A DNA stretch of 64,000 bases from Hymenobacter lucidus (lineage in GTDB: Bacteria; Bacteroidota; Bacteroidia; Cytophagales; Hymenobacteraceae), in the NCBI RefSeq assembly GCF_020447265.1, contig NZ_JAJADR010000013.1:1-64000 (forward strand), written 5' to 3'. The notes under the pieces are model-generated. The model saw only the letters and a program-made list of their open reading frames with translations, was not told where the DNA came from and searched no databases. The position numbers and the translations under genes were made by a program. Positions within the stretch are counted from its first letter, which is position 1, and each line of letters begins with the position of its first letter. This document shows positions 56,095-64,000 of this stretch, piece by piece.

Positions 56095-56955
56095 ATGATT
56101 CGATTCTTTACTTTGGTTGCCCTTCTTAGCAGCAGCTGGCCTAGTTGGGCCCAAACCCCGCGACAAGCCCCAGTGCCGGACAGCGCCCGAACGCGGCCGC
56201 CGCGCTACTCGCTTTTCCGACCGGTACCGCGCCCCCAATTGCGGCCCATGAGCACTGACCGGCCGGATGCCACGGAAAGCGCCTACTCGGTAGACGCGGG
56301 CCATTTCCAGATGGAAACCGACGTAGTCCGCCTGGGGCAGCAGCGGTTCGATGGCGAAGCCAACCAGCAGCAGGTGGCCCTGAACCACGCCAATCTTAAG
56401 CTGGGCCTGACGCGGCACATGGACTTGCAAGTGGTAGTCGAATCCTACACCATCCAAACTGAAGATGCTGAGCAGCCCGTACGCCGGGCCGGCTTCGGCG
56501 ACGTGACTCTGCGGCTCAAGCGCAACCTCTGGGGCAACGATGGGGGCACCACTGCCCTGGCTCTCATGCCCTTTGTAAAGCTGCCCACCGGCCGCAGCTG
56601 CGGCAACCGGGCCTGGGAAGGGGGCCTCGTGGTTCCCTTTGCGTGGCAGCTCCCGCGCGACTGGTCGTTTGGCTCCCAACTGCAGACTTCCTGGAATCGT
56701 GACCCGGAAGCGCGTGTGCATTACTTGGAACTCGCCCCCACGGTGACGGTGGGACATGACCTGTACCGCACGCTGGGAGGCTTTGTTGAGGTGGCCGGCG
56801 CCTGGGACACGCGGGCTACGGCCTGGGCCGCTACGCTCAACGGCGGGCCTATCTGGCGGGTGAGTACCAACCTGCAGCTGGATTTAGGCATTAATCTGGC
56901 GCTAACCCGCAACACTGAAACCAGTTACTTTCTGGGCTGCAGCTTCCGGCATTGA
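56095..56955 (+). CDS. Outer-membrane beta-barrel protein (MetA-pathway / transporter-like)
   Basis: A 286-residue exported protein with signal peptide (SWPSWAQ). A Pro/Arg-rich start is followed by STDRPDATESAYSVDAGHFQ, an opening typical of pfam13557-type barrels. Alternating strands end in SYFLGCSFRH. Function is unknown in this family beyond possible solute transport. It stands alone; a long AT-rich gap lies upstream. Confidence 0.8.
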   Translation: MIRFFTLVALLSSSWPSWAQTPRQAPVPDSARTRPPRYSLFRPVPRPQLRPMSTDRPDATESAYSVDAGHFQMETDVVRLGQQRFDGEANQQQVALNHANLKLGLTRHMDLQVVVESYTIQTEDAEQPVRRAGFGDVTLRLKRNLWGNDGGTTALALMPFVKLPTGRSCGNRAWEGGLVVPFAWQLPRDWSFGSQLQTSWNRDPEARVHYLELAPTVTVGHDLYRTLGGFVEVAGAWDTRATAWAATLNGGPIWRVSTNLQLDLGINLALTRNTETSYFLGCSFRH

Positions 56956-56985
56956 GGTGCGCATCACGCGGTTACAGCCACCTGC

Positions 56986-57630
56986 TTAAGCGTGCGGGTT
57001 CTCCTTACCGGTGGGGGGCTGAACGCCTGCCGTAGCAGGAAGCGTTGGCGTAGCATCCTGCAGTAGGTGCTCAAGCAGACGCAGCAATACGTGTATCACT
57101 TTCACATGCACCTCCTGAGTGCGGTCAGCGTAGCCGGTATGGGGCACCCGGATTTCTACGTCACTGAGGGCGGCCAGTGGCCCGCCGTCCTTACCCGTGA
57201 GGCTCACGACCTGCATGCCGCAGGCTTGGGCGGCTTCGGCCGCACGCAGCACATTCGGGGAGTGCCCGCTGGTGCTGATGGCCAGCAGCACATCGCCGGG
57301 GCGGCCCAGGGCCTGCACGTAGCGGCTGAACACGTACTCATAGCCGTAATCATTGGCCACGCAGCTCAGATGCGACGCCTCGGTAAGGGCAATGGCGGCC
57401 AAGGCGGGGCGGTCCTGGCGGTAACGACCGGTAAGCTCCTCGGCAAAATGCTGGGCGTCGCAGAGCGAGCCGCCGTTGCCGCAGCTCAGGATTTTGCCAC
57501 CCGTGCCCAAGCAAGTGCTCATCAGGCGGGCTGCCTGCTCGATGCGGGCCAGGTTCTGCGAATCGGCCAGGAACCGGTCCAGGACGGTACGCGCTTCGGT
57601 GAGTTCAGCGTGGATGAGGGCGGCAAACAT
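56986..57630 (-). CDS. gmhA: Sedoheptulose 7-phosphate isomerase GmhA
   Basis: A 214-residue SIS-domain enzyme making D-glycero-D-manno-heptose 7-phosphate, the first step of ADP-heptose synthesis for surface polysaccharide. Motifs SCGNGGSLCDAQHFAEELTG, LLAISTSGHSPNV and the late EVHVKVIHVLLRLLEH (metal/substrate region) are intact. The C-terminal 20-residue tail is Pro/Thr rich and longer than usual. Neighbours are unrelated, so it seems a stray housekeeping or surface gene. Confidence 0.9.
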   Translation of the reverse strand: MFAALIHAELTEARTVLDRFLADSQNLARIEQAARLMSTCLGTGGKILSCGNGGSLCDAQHFAEELTGRYRQDRPALAAIALTEASHLSCVANDYGYEYVFSRYVQALGRPGDVLLAISTSGHSPNVLRAAEAAQACGMQVVSLTGKDGGPLAALSDVEIRVPHTGYADRTQEVHVKVIHVLLRLLEHLLQDATPTLPATAGVQPPTGKENPHA

Positions 57631-57766
57631 GGCGGCGGGGCAAAAAGACGGGAATGGTTCAGCTAACGGGAGTCTCCCGTCATGGTTGCTGTTGCGCTGA
57701 TTAGCGGCCCTACGTCAACCCTACGGTCTTTCTCTCGTGTAAAGTAGATAACCACCTACATTTTCG

Positions 57767-58264
57767 ATGCGGCCACTCTCACTTGCTGCGTATCTCCCTT
57801 TGGCATCCTTGCTGCTGTCATTTTCTTCCGCCGGGTTGCCCGACGGGGTACGGACTGCCGGTTCCAGGCTTGGCGACGACCCCACGGAAGCGGCGATTTT
57901 ACGAACCATGCGCACGTTTCGCCATGCTGTTGCCATTGGGGACTCCGCGGCCGCCGTGGCGGTCTTCTCCCGCGCGGCCTGGCTCCTTGACCAAACGGAA
58001 CCTGCCCCGAAGCGCCGCTTCGTTCACTTGGCCGGCTGCCGCGGCTGGTGCCGCCCAGCTCCCCCGCTTGGTCAGTATCAGGTGAGCGTCCTGCCCGGGC
58101 CCGACTCGGTTGTGGTAGTGGAAACTTATTACCGGCATACCCCTGTTTCTGCCCATAGGCGCCGTTTGTCCGTCCAAGGCTACACAGCTATTTCGGTCGT
58201 TGTTCGCCAGCACGACCAGTGGCTTATCAGCAGCCAGACCCTGTGCCGGGCACTGGACGAATAA
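57767..58264 (+). CDS. Exported hypothetical protein, possibly NTF2-like
   Basis: A 165-residue protein with signal peptide (LLSFSSAG). The core ILRTMRTFRHAVAIGDSAAA, the middle strands and the end QHDQWLISSQTLCR have the look of a SnoaL/DUF4440-like fold. A Cys-rich loop (LAGCRGWCRP) is unusual. A paralogue-like protein is at 26664. It is 70 bases before the DUF6660 gene but a separate promoter lies between them. Confidence 0.6.
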   Translation: MRPLSLAAYLPLASLLLSFSSAGLPDGVRTAGSRLGDDPTEAAILRTMRTFRHAVAIGDSAAAVAVFSRAAWLLDQTEPAPKRRFVHLAGCRGWCRPAPPLGQYQVSVLPGPDSVVVVETYYRHTPVSAHRRRLSVQGYTAISVVVRQHDQWLISSQTLCRALDE

Positions 58265-58307
58265 AACCAAATTGTTCAAGGATGTATCCTTATCGGCGTG
58301 GAATCCG

Positions 58308-58315
58308 TAGGTTTG
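58308..58315 (+). promoter_or_regulatory. -7 box of the second metal efflux operon
   Basis: TAGGTTTG matches TAnnTTTG exactly and is 20 bases before the ATG at 58335. A -33 box is not clear, and the AAATTATGCAAG motif is absent, so this operon seems to be outside the main regulon. Confidence 0.45.
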
Positions 58316-58334
58316 CACCATCCTAGCCCCTGGA

Positions 58335-58658
58335 ATGCGCTTCTTCTCCGTTTTCTTTGCTTGTTACCTGGCCCTGCTCGCCTGTCTGCCCTGCGTAGAC
58401 CGTGAGCCGGTGCGCCCGAACAGCTCGCAGACGGTTGTTAACGCCACTTCCCACGATGCTGCGTCCCACGCGGGCGTTGACTGGTGCACGCCGCTGTGCC
58501 AGTGCCACTGCTGCGCGGGCACCTCGCTGCCCACGGCGTTGCGCATCGCCCTGACGGTTCCTCCCAAGGCGTTTAATGCCTCGGGCCGGTATGCATGGCT
58601 CCTTGTCCCGGCCGCCCGGCAGATGCCCGGCAGCATTTGGCAGCCCCCCCAAGCCTAG
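58335..58658 (+). CDS. DUF6660-like small exported Cys-rich protein
   Basis: A 107-residue protein with a signal peptide (FFACYLALLACLPC) and a Cys cluster in the middle, WCTPLCQCHCCAG. This agrees from memory with DUF6660, a small family encoded ahead of heavy-metal RND pumps in Bacteroidota. It could bind metal in the periplasm, but nothing is proven. The CzcA-type pump follows after 165 bases. Confidence 0.72.
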   Translation: MRFFSVFFACYLALLACLPCVDREPVRPNSSQTVVNATSHDAASHAGVDWCTPLCQCHCCAGTSLPTALRIALTVPPKAFNASGRYAWLLVPAARQMPGSIWQPPQA

Positions 58659-58823
58659 TTTCCTGTTTTTTGGGTCCCCTGCGGGACTGAGCCCCGGCAT
58701 GGAGTTCAGTCTCGTTGACGCATGCGCACGTTCCGTGCGCTCGCCCCGGACTCCGCCGCCGTTGAGCCCCACTGGGCTCCGGCCGCCCCTTCCCAGGATT
58801 TCTAGTCTTACCCCCCAGCCGTC

Positions 58824-61800
58824 ATGCTGAATAAGCTGATCTATTTTTCCATACACAACAAGCTCATCATCGGGCTGCTGACCCTGGCGCTCATTGCCTG
58901 GGGCGGCTACTCGCTCTACCGCCTCCCCATCGACGCGGTGCCTGATATCACCAACAACCAGGTCGTAGTCTACACCGTGGCACCTTCGCTGGCCGCCAAC
59001 GACATCGAGCGGCTGGTGTCCTTTCCCATCGAGCAGAGCGTGGCCACGATTCCGGGCGAGGACAACGTGCGCTCCTTTTCCCGCTTTGGCCTCTCGGTGG
59101 TCACCATCGTCTTTGAGGACGGCATTGACATCTACTGGGCCCGCCAGCAGGTAGCCGAGCGGCTGCGCGAGGCCGAAAGCCAGATTCCAGCCGGCGTGGG
59201 CCGCCCGGAAATGTCGCCCGTATCCACTGGCCTGGGTGAAATCTACCAGTACCTGGTGCGCGCCAAGCCCGGCTACGAGAAGAAGTACGACGCCCGCGAG
59301 CTGCGCACGATTCAGGACTGGATTGTGCGGCGCCAGCTGCTGGGTACGCCCGGTGTGGCTGATGTTTCGTCCTTCGGGGGCCTGCTCAAGCAGTACGAGG
59401 TATCGCTCGACCCCGAGCGGCTGCGCTCGCTCAACATCACCGTGGACGAAGTCTACCAGGCCGTCTCGCGCAACAACCAGAACACCGGCGGGGCTTACCT
59501 CGACAAAAACCCTACAGCCTACGCCATCCGCACCGAAGGGCTGGTCACCACCCCGCAGGACATCGGCAACATCGTGGTGCGCAGCACTGAGAGCGGCCTG
59601 CCCATTCTGGTGCGCGACGTGGCCAACATCCGCCTGGGCTCGGCCGTGCGCTACGGGGCCATGACCCGCAACAACGAGGGCGAAGTAACCGGCGGCATCG
59701 TGCTCATGCTCAAGGGCGCCAACGCCAACGAAGTCATCAAGGCCGTGAAAGAGCGGATGAAGACGGTGGAAAAGTCCCTGCCCGAAGGCGTGGCCGTAGA
59801 TGTGTACCTGGACCGCTCCGACCTGGTGGGCCGGGCCATTCACACCGTCACCAAGAACCTGATTGAGGGCGCGCTGATTGTGATTTTCGTGCTCGTGTTG
59901 TTTCTGGGCAACTTGCGCGCGGGCCTCGTGGTGGCCTCGGTCATTCCGCTGGCCATGCTCTTTGCCATTGCTATGATGCAACTCTTCGGCGTGTCGGGCA
60001 ACCTGCTCTCGCTCGGGGCCATCGACTTTGGCCTGGTCGTGGACGGGGCCGTGATTATCGTCGAGGGCATCATTCACCGCCTCCACTCGGGCCACACCCC
60101 GGCGCACGGCAAGGGCGGCCTGCTCACGCAGCGGCAGATGGACGACGAAACCTACCACGCCGCTGCCGGCATCCGCGACTCGGCCGGCTTCCCCGAAGTC
60201 ATCATCCTGATTGTGTATCTGCCCCTGCTGGCCCTGGCCGGCATTGAGGGCAAGATGTTCAAGCCGATGGCCCAAACCGTGGCCTTCGCCATCATCGGGG
60301 CCCTGATTCTATCCCTGACCTACGTGCCGATGATGGCCGCGCTGGGGCTAAGCCGCAACACGACCCCTAAGCGCACGTTCTCCGACAAGATGATGAGCTG
60401 GCTGGAAGCCCGCTACCGGCCGATGATCAGCTGGGCGCTGCGCCGCAAGGCCGTGGTGCTGGCCACCTCGGGGGCCCTGCTCGTGGGCACGGTGCTCTTG
60501 TTCCGCACCTTGGGTGGAGAGTTTATACCGCAGCTCTCGGAAGGCGACTTTGCCATCGAGATGCGTACGCTCACGGGCTCGTCGCTGAGCTACACCATCG
60601 AAAAAGCCAACCAGGCGGGGGGAATCCTGAAAAAACAGTTTCCCGAGGTCAAGGAAGTGGTCGCCAAGATTGGCTCGGCCGAGATTCCCACCGACCCCAT
60701 GCCGGTGGAAGCGGCCGACGTGATGGTGACCCTGAAAGACCCTAAGGAGTGGACTTCGGCCAAAACGCAGCCGGAGCTGGCCGAGAAGATGGCCGAAGCC
60801 CTGAGCGTGATTCCCGGCGTCACCTTCGGCTTTCAGCAGCCCATTCAGATGCGCTTCAACGAGCTCATTTCCGGGGCCAAGCAGGACGTAGTACTCAAGA
60901 TTTACGGCGAAGACCTCGACCAGCTGGCCGACTACGCGGCCCGCACGGCCACGCTCGTGCGGCAGGTGCAGGGGGCCGAGGACATTTACGTGGAGCAGGT
61001 CACGGGCCTACCGCAGATTGTGGTCAAGATTGACCGCAACAAGCTGGCCCAGTTCGGCCTGAATGTGGAAGACGTGAACCACACCGTGCAGACGGCCTTT
61101 GCTGGCCAGACAGCCGGACAGGTCTTCGAGCAGGAGCGCCGCTTCGATTTGGTACTGCGCCTGCCCCCGGCCCTGCGCAAGGACATCACCAGTGTGCGCC
61201 AGCTCTTCATCGCCACCCCGCGCGGCGAGCAGATTCCGCTGGAGCAGCTCGCTGACGTGAGTTTGGTGGAAGGCCCCAACCAGATTCAGCGCGACGACGC
61301 CAAGCGTCGCATTACGGTGGCCTTCAACGTACGCGGCCGCGACGTGGAAAGCGTGGTAGAAGAGCTGCAGGGCAAAGTAGACCAGCAGCTCAAGCTGGCA
61401 CCCGGCTACTACACCACCTACGGCGGGCAGTTCGAGAACCTGCGCGAGGCCTCGCAGCGCCTAAGCATCGCCGTACCGGTGGCGTTGCTGCTGATTTTCG
61501 CCCTGCTCTTCTTCACCTTCCGCTCCCTGCTGCAGGCCACGATGATTTTCACGGCCATTCCGCTCTCGGCCATCGGCGGAGTGCTCTCGCTCTGGCTGCG
61601 CGACATGCCCTTCAGCATCTCGGCCGGCGTAGGCTTTATTGCCCTCTTCGGCGTGGCTGTGCTCAACGGAGTAGTACTTATCGGCTACTTCAACCAACTC
61701 AAAAAAGAAGGCGTGACGGACTTAACAGAACGGATTCTGCAGGGCACGGCCACCCGGCTACGCCCCGTGCTGATGACGGCCACGGTGGCCTCGCTCGGCT

Positions 61801-63302
61801 TTCTGCCCATGGCCCTGGCCACCTCGGCGGGGGCCGAAGTGCAGCGCCCCCTGGCGACCGTTGTCATCGGGGGCCTGGTGACAGCTACGCTGCTCACCTT
61901 GCTGGTGCTGCCTATTCTCTATGCCCTAGTGGAAAGCCGGGCAACGAAAACGGCCGATGACGAAGAGGAAATGCACGATGACGCCCCCACGGGCGCAGCG
62001 GGCACGACGCCAACTTCTCCCGTGGTAGCGGGGGCCCTTGCTCTGTTGCTGCTGGCTTTGCCCTTCACGGGCCGTGCTCAGCAGCCGCAGCTTTCCGTGG
62101 GCGGGACGCCGTTTACGGCCCAGCAGGCCGTCACGCAGGCCCTGCAAGCCAACGGCACCGTGCAGGTGGCCCAACGCTCGCTCGAAGCCCAGCAGGCCCT
62201 GCGCCGCACGGCCACTGACCTGGGCCGCACCACCATCGGCGTGACTTACGGGCAGTACAACACCTACCGCAAGGACAACCAGTTCAACCTCAGCCAGACC
62301 TTCTCGTTGCCGGGCGTGTACCGCAGCCAGGCCCGGCTGCTGGATGCGCAGGTGGGCGGGCAGCAGTTTCAGCTGGCCCAGGTGCAAGCCGACCTGCGCC
62401 GGCAGGTGCGCCTGAGCTACGAGCAGGCCGTCTACGCCCGGCACCGCCTCAAGGTGCTGCGCGGGCAGGACAGCCTCTACACCGAGTTTTTGCGGGCCGC
62501 GAACCTGCGCTTCAAAACCGGGGAGGTGGCCCGGCTGGAGCCGGCCACGGCCCTGGTGCAGCAGGGTGAAACCCAAGCCCTGATTCGGCAAGCCCGCACG
62601 GGCTACCAGGTGGCCCAGCGCCAGCTACAGGCCCTGCTGCAACAGGCGCAGGTAGTGGACGTGGCAGACAGTCTGCTGCGTCCCCTGGAACCCGTGGTGC
62701 TGCCTGCCCTGGGCGACACGGCCCGCCTGGCCCAGAACCCGGACGCCCAGGTCCTGCGCCAGCTTATTGCCCAGCGCCAGGCGGCTACCCGCGCCGAGCA
62801 GGCCCAGGGTTTGCCTAACATCACGCTCGGTTACTTTAACCAGTCCCTGATTGGCCCACAGACCATCGGCGGGGTGGGCGGCGATGAGCGCTACTACTCG
62901 GGCAGTGACCGGTTTCAGGGCGTGCAGGGCTCCGTGGGCATTCCCATCCTGCGCGGCCCGCAGAAAAGCCGGGTGCAGGCCGCCCGCCTGCAGGAGCAGG
63001 TGGCCACGGCCTCGTACCGGCGGCAGCTGGCCGAGCTGGCCGGCCGGCAGGACGAGCTGGTGGCTCGCCACGCTGAGCAGCAGCAGCGCCTGAGATTCTA
63101 CCAGCAAACGGCCCTGCCCCAGGCCGACGTGATTGTGCGCCTGAGCACCCGGGCCTTCAAGGCCGGAGAAACCGGCTACAGTGAGTATCTGCTCAACCTG
63201 GAACGGGCCCTAGGCTTGCGCACGGCGTACTTGGAAGTACTGCTGGAGCATAACCAGACCGTCATTGAGCTGGACTACCTGCTGGGTAGCACAGCCCAAT
63301 AA
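58824..63302 (+). CDS. CzcA-type RND heavy-metal pump fused to TolC-type protein
   Basis: A 1492-residue fusion. Residues 1 to about 1040 form the RND pump with 12 helices and the signature GAIDFGLVVDGAVIIVEGII near 397-416, typical of divalent-metal (Co/Zn/Cd) CzcA pumps. Residues about 1080-1492 form a TolC-like outer-membrane factor. Between them lies a linker (EEEMHDDAPTGAAGTTPTS) and a hydrophobic leader (VAGALALLLLALPFTGRAQ, about 1068-1087) that looks like the old signal peptide. It is followed by the adaptor gene at 63337. Fusions of this layout are known to me from Bacteroidota. Confidence 0.9.
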   Translation: MLNKLIYFSIHNKLIIGLLTLALIAWGGYSLYRLPIDAVPDITNNQVVVYTVAPSLAANDIERLVSFPIEQSVATIPGEDNVRSFSRFGLSVVTIVFEDGIDIYWARQQVAERLREAESQIPAGVGRPEMSPVSTGLGEIYQYLVRAKPGYEKKYDARELRTIQDWIVRRQLLGTPGVADVSSFGGLLKQYEVSLDPERLRSLNITVDEVYQAVSRNNQNTGGAYLDKNPTAYAIRTEGLVTTPQDIGNIVVRSTESGLPILVRDVANIRLGSAVRYGAMTRNNEGEVTGGIVLMLKGANANEVIKAVKERMKTVEKSLPEGVAVDVYLDRSDLVGRAIHTVTKNLIEGALIVIFVLVLFLGNLRAGLVVASVIPLAMLFAIAMMQLFGVSGNLLSLGAIDFGLVVDGAVIIVEGIIHRLHSGHTPAHGKGGLLTQRQMDDETYHAAAGIRDSAGFPEVIILIVYLPLLALAGIEGKMFKPMAQTVAFAIIGALILSLTYVPMMAALGLSRNTTPKRTFSDKMMSWLEARYRPMISWALRRKAVVLATSGALLVGTVLLFRTLGGEFIPQLSEGDFAIEMRTLTGSSLSYTIEKANQAGGILKKQFPEVKEVVAKIGSAEIPTDPMPVEAADVMVTLKDPKEWTSAKTQPELAEKMAEALSVIPGVTFGFQQPIQMRFNELISGAKQDVVLKIYGEDLDQLADYAARTATLVRQVQGAEDIYVEQVTGLPQIVVKIDRNKLAQFGLNVEDVNHTVQTAFAGQTAGQVFEQERRFDLVLRLPPALRKDITSVRQLFIATPRGEQIPLEQLADVSLVEGPNQIQRDDAKRRITVAFNVRGRDVESVVEELQGKVDQQLKLAPGYYTTYGGQFENLREASQRLSIAVPVALLLIFALLFFTFRSLLQATMIFTAIPLSAIGGVLSLWLRDMPFSISAGVGFIALFGVAVLNGVVLIGYFNQLKKEGVTDLTERILQGTATRLRPVLMTATVASLGFLPMALATSAGAEVQRPLATVVIGGLVTATLLTLLVLPILYALVESRATKTADDEEEMHDDAPTGAAGTTPTSPVVAGALALLLLALPFTGRAQQPQLSVGGTPFTAQQAVTQALQANGTVQVAQRSLEAQQALRRTATDLGRTTIGVTYGQYNTYRKDNQFNLSQTFSLPGVYRSQARLLDAQVGGQQFQLAQVQADLRRQVRLSYEQAVYARHRLKVLRGQDSLYTEFLRAANLRFKTGEVARLEPATALVQQGETQALIRQARTGYQVAQRQLQALLQQAQVVDVADSLLRPLEPVVLPALGDTARLAQNPDAQVLRQLIAQRQAATRAEQAQGLPNITLGYFNQSLIGPQTIGGVGGDERYYSGSDRFQGVQGSVGIPILRGPQKSRVQAARLQEQVATASYRRQLAELAGRQDELVARHAEQQQRLRFYQQTALPQADVIVRLSTRAFKAGETGYSEYLLNLERALGLRTAYLEVLLEHNQTVIELDYLLGSTAQ

Positions 63303-63336
63303 CCCTCTTTTTTTCTTGATTTCCTGAATTTCCTCC

Positions 63337-64000
63337 ATGAAGAATATTGCATTTCTGGCGCTGTTTAGCCTGGCCCTGGCCAGCTGCGGCACCGATAAGA
63401 AAGAAGGCGCGGCTCCGCAGGCCTCTACCGAAGCTCCCGCCGGTGCGGCGGTCGAAGGCGCAGAAGAGACGGCCGAAGCGGAGCCCACCGAAACCACCCT
63501 TTCGCCCGAAGAGCAGCGCACGGCCGGCATCCGCCTGGGCAAGGTGCAGGACCGGGTGCTTAGCGGCGGGATCAAGGTCAACGGTACGCTGGACGCGCCG
63601 CCCGAAAACGCGGTGACCGTCAGCGCCCTGCTCGGCGGCATTGTGGAGCGCACCACCCTGCTGCAGGGCTCGCAGGTACGGGCCGGGCAGGTGCTGGCCA
63701 CCATCCGCAACCCCGAGTTTCTGGACTTGCAGCAGAAGTATCTGGAAACAAGCAGCCAGCTCGAATATGCCCGATCCGAGTATGCGCGGCAGGAAGAGCT
63801 CTACCGGCAGGAAGTGGCCCCGCAGAAAAACTACCAGCGGGCCCGCGCCGAGTACCGGGCTCTGCAGGCCCAGGTGGCGGCCCAGGCTGCGCGCCTGCGT
63901 CTGGCCGGCCTGCCCGTGGGCGGCAAGCTCACGACCACAGCCCCGGTGAAGGCCCCGCGCGGCGGCTTCCTGAAAACGGTGAATGCCAGCGCCGGCCAGA
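63337..64000 (+). CDS. RND periplasmic adaptor, CzcB type (partial)
   Basis: The first 221 residues of a membrane-fusion lipoprotein, cut by the window end. A signal peptide with lipobox Cys (LALASC) is followed by an Ala/Glu-rich linker, the first beta-barrel and lipoyl-like segments (NAVTVSALLGGIVERTTLLQ) and the start of the helical hairpin. It is the adaptor of the RND-TolC fusion encoded just before, 34 bases upstream. The C-terminal parts are not visible. Confidence 0.9.
   Translation, partial: MKNIAFLALFSLALASCGTDKKEGAAPQASTEAPAGAAVEGAEETAEAEPTETTLSPEEQRTAGIRLGKVQDRVLSGGIKVNGTLDAPPENAVTVSALLGGIVERTTLLQGSQVRAGQVLATIRNPEFLDLQQKYLETSSQLEYARSEYARQEELYRQEVAPQKNYQRARAEYRALQAQVAAQAARLRLAGLPVGGKLTTTAPVKAPRGGFLKTVNASAGQ

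Noticed and set aside
58323..60275. 650-codon open frame antisense to the CzcA-type pump
   Set aside because: Same GC-rich shadow effect; the sense strand encodes a complete RND pump.

Overview
The window looks like a large accessory replicon or island from a GC-rich Bacteroidota, most like Hymenobacter or a relative. This rests on protein style (DUF6122, DUF6660, HTTM, imelysin and DUF4856 proteins, an RND-TolC fusion) and on repeated -7 boxes of the Bacteroidota form TAnnTTTG. A ParA partition gene beside an inverted and direct repeat cluster, a decayed serine recombinase and a HipBA toxin-antitoxin pair suggest a plasmid or plasmid-derived segment. No replication initiator, tRNA or rRNA was seen.

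Layout. 1-3.7 kb: ParA plus its partial partner, repeats, and small uncharacterised genes including a self-duplicated protein and an XRE regulator with a clear palindrome. 4-5.8 kb: an AT-rich tyrosine recombinase and an AT-rich non-coding stretch. 5.8-12.3 kb: HipBA, then a two-gene nuclease module (a Cap4/DUF4297-like nuclease domain on a very large helical protein, and an HhH plus PD-(D/E)xK protein) that I cannot assign to a named defence system. 12.5-37.6 kb: a copper/silver resistance island. 37.6-48.2 kb: a second recombinase, a short prokaryotic Argonaute with a SIR2-HATPase-APAZ partner, a resolvase pseudogene, a TIR protein and a dnaN-like fragment. 48.9-55.8 kb: an iron-type uptake operon (DUF4856, imelysin, HTTM, TonB receptor). 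56-64 kb: an outer-membrane protein, GmhA, and a second heavy-metal RND efflux operon that runs off the end.

The copper island seems to work as one regulon. A P1B ATPase (CopA) moves Cu(I) out of the cytoplasm. Cupredoxin, HMBD, DUF305, Csp-like, Cys-rich and Met-rich proteins would bind it in the envelope, a multicopper oxidase with an added beta-barrel tail would oxidise it, and a CusCBA-type RND pump would expel it. Two AraC-family proteins with an N-terminal HMA-like sensor domain are encoded in it. A two-block motif, AAATTATGCAAG-N15-TGTAAA, recurs in front of its transcription units and is the best candidate for their shared binding site.

The observations most worth following are the nuclease pair (7748-12331), the SIR2-HATPase-APAZ/Argonaute operon (40615-44854), and the metal regulon motif with its HMA-AraC regulators. 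All family names come from reading the sequence and from memory of the families; no database search was run.
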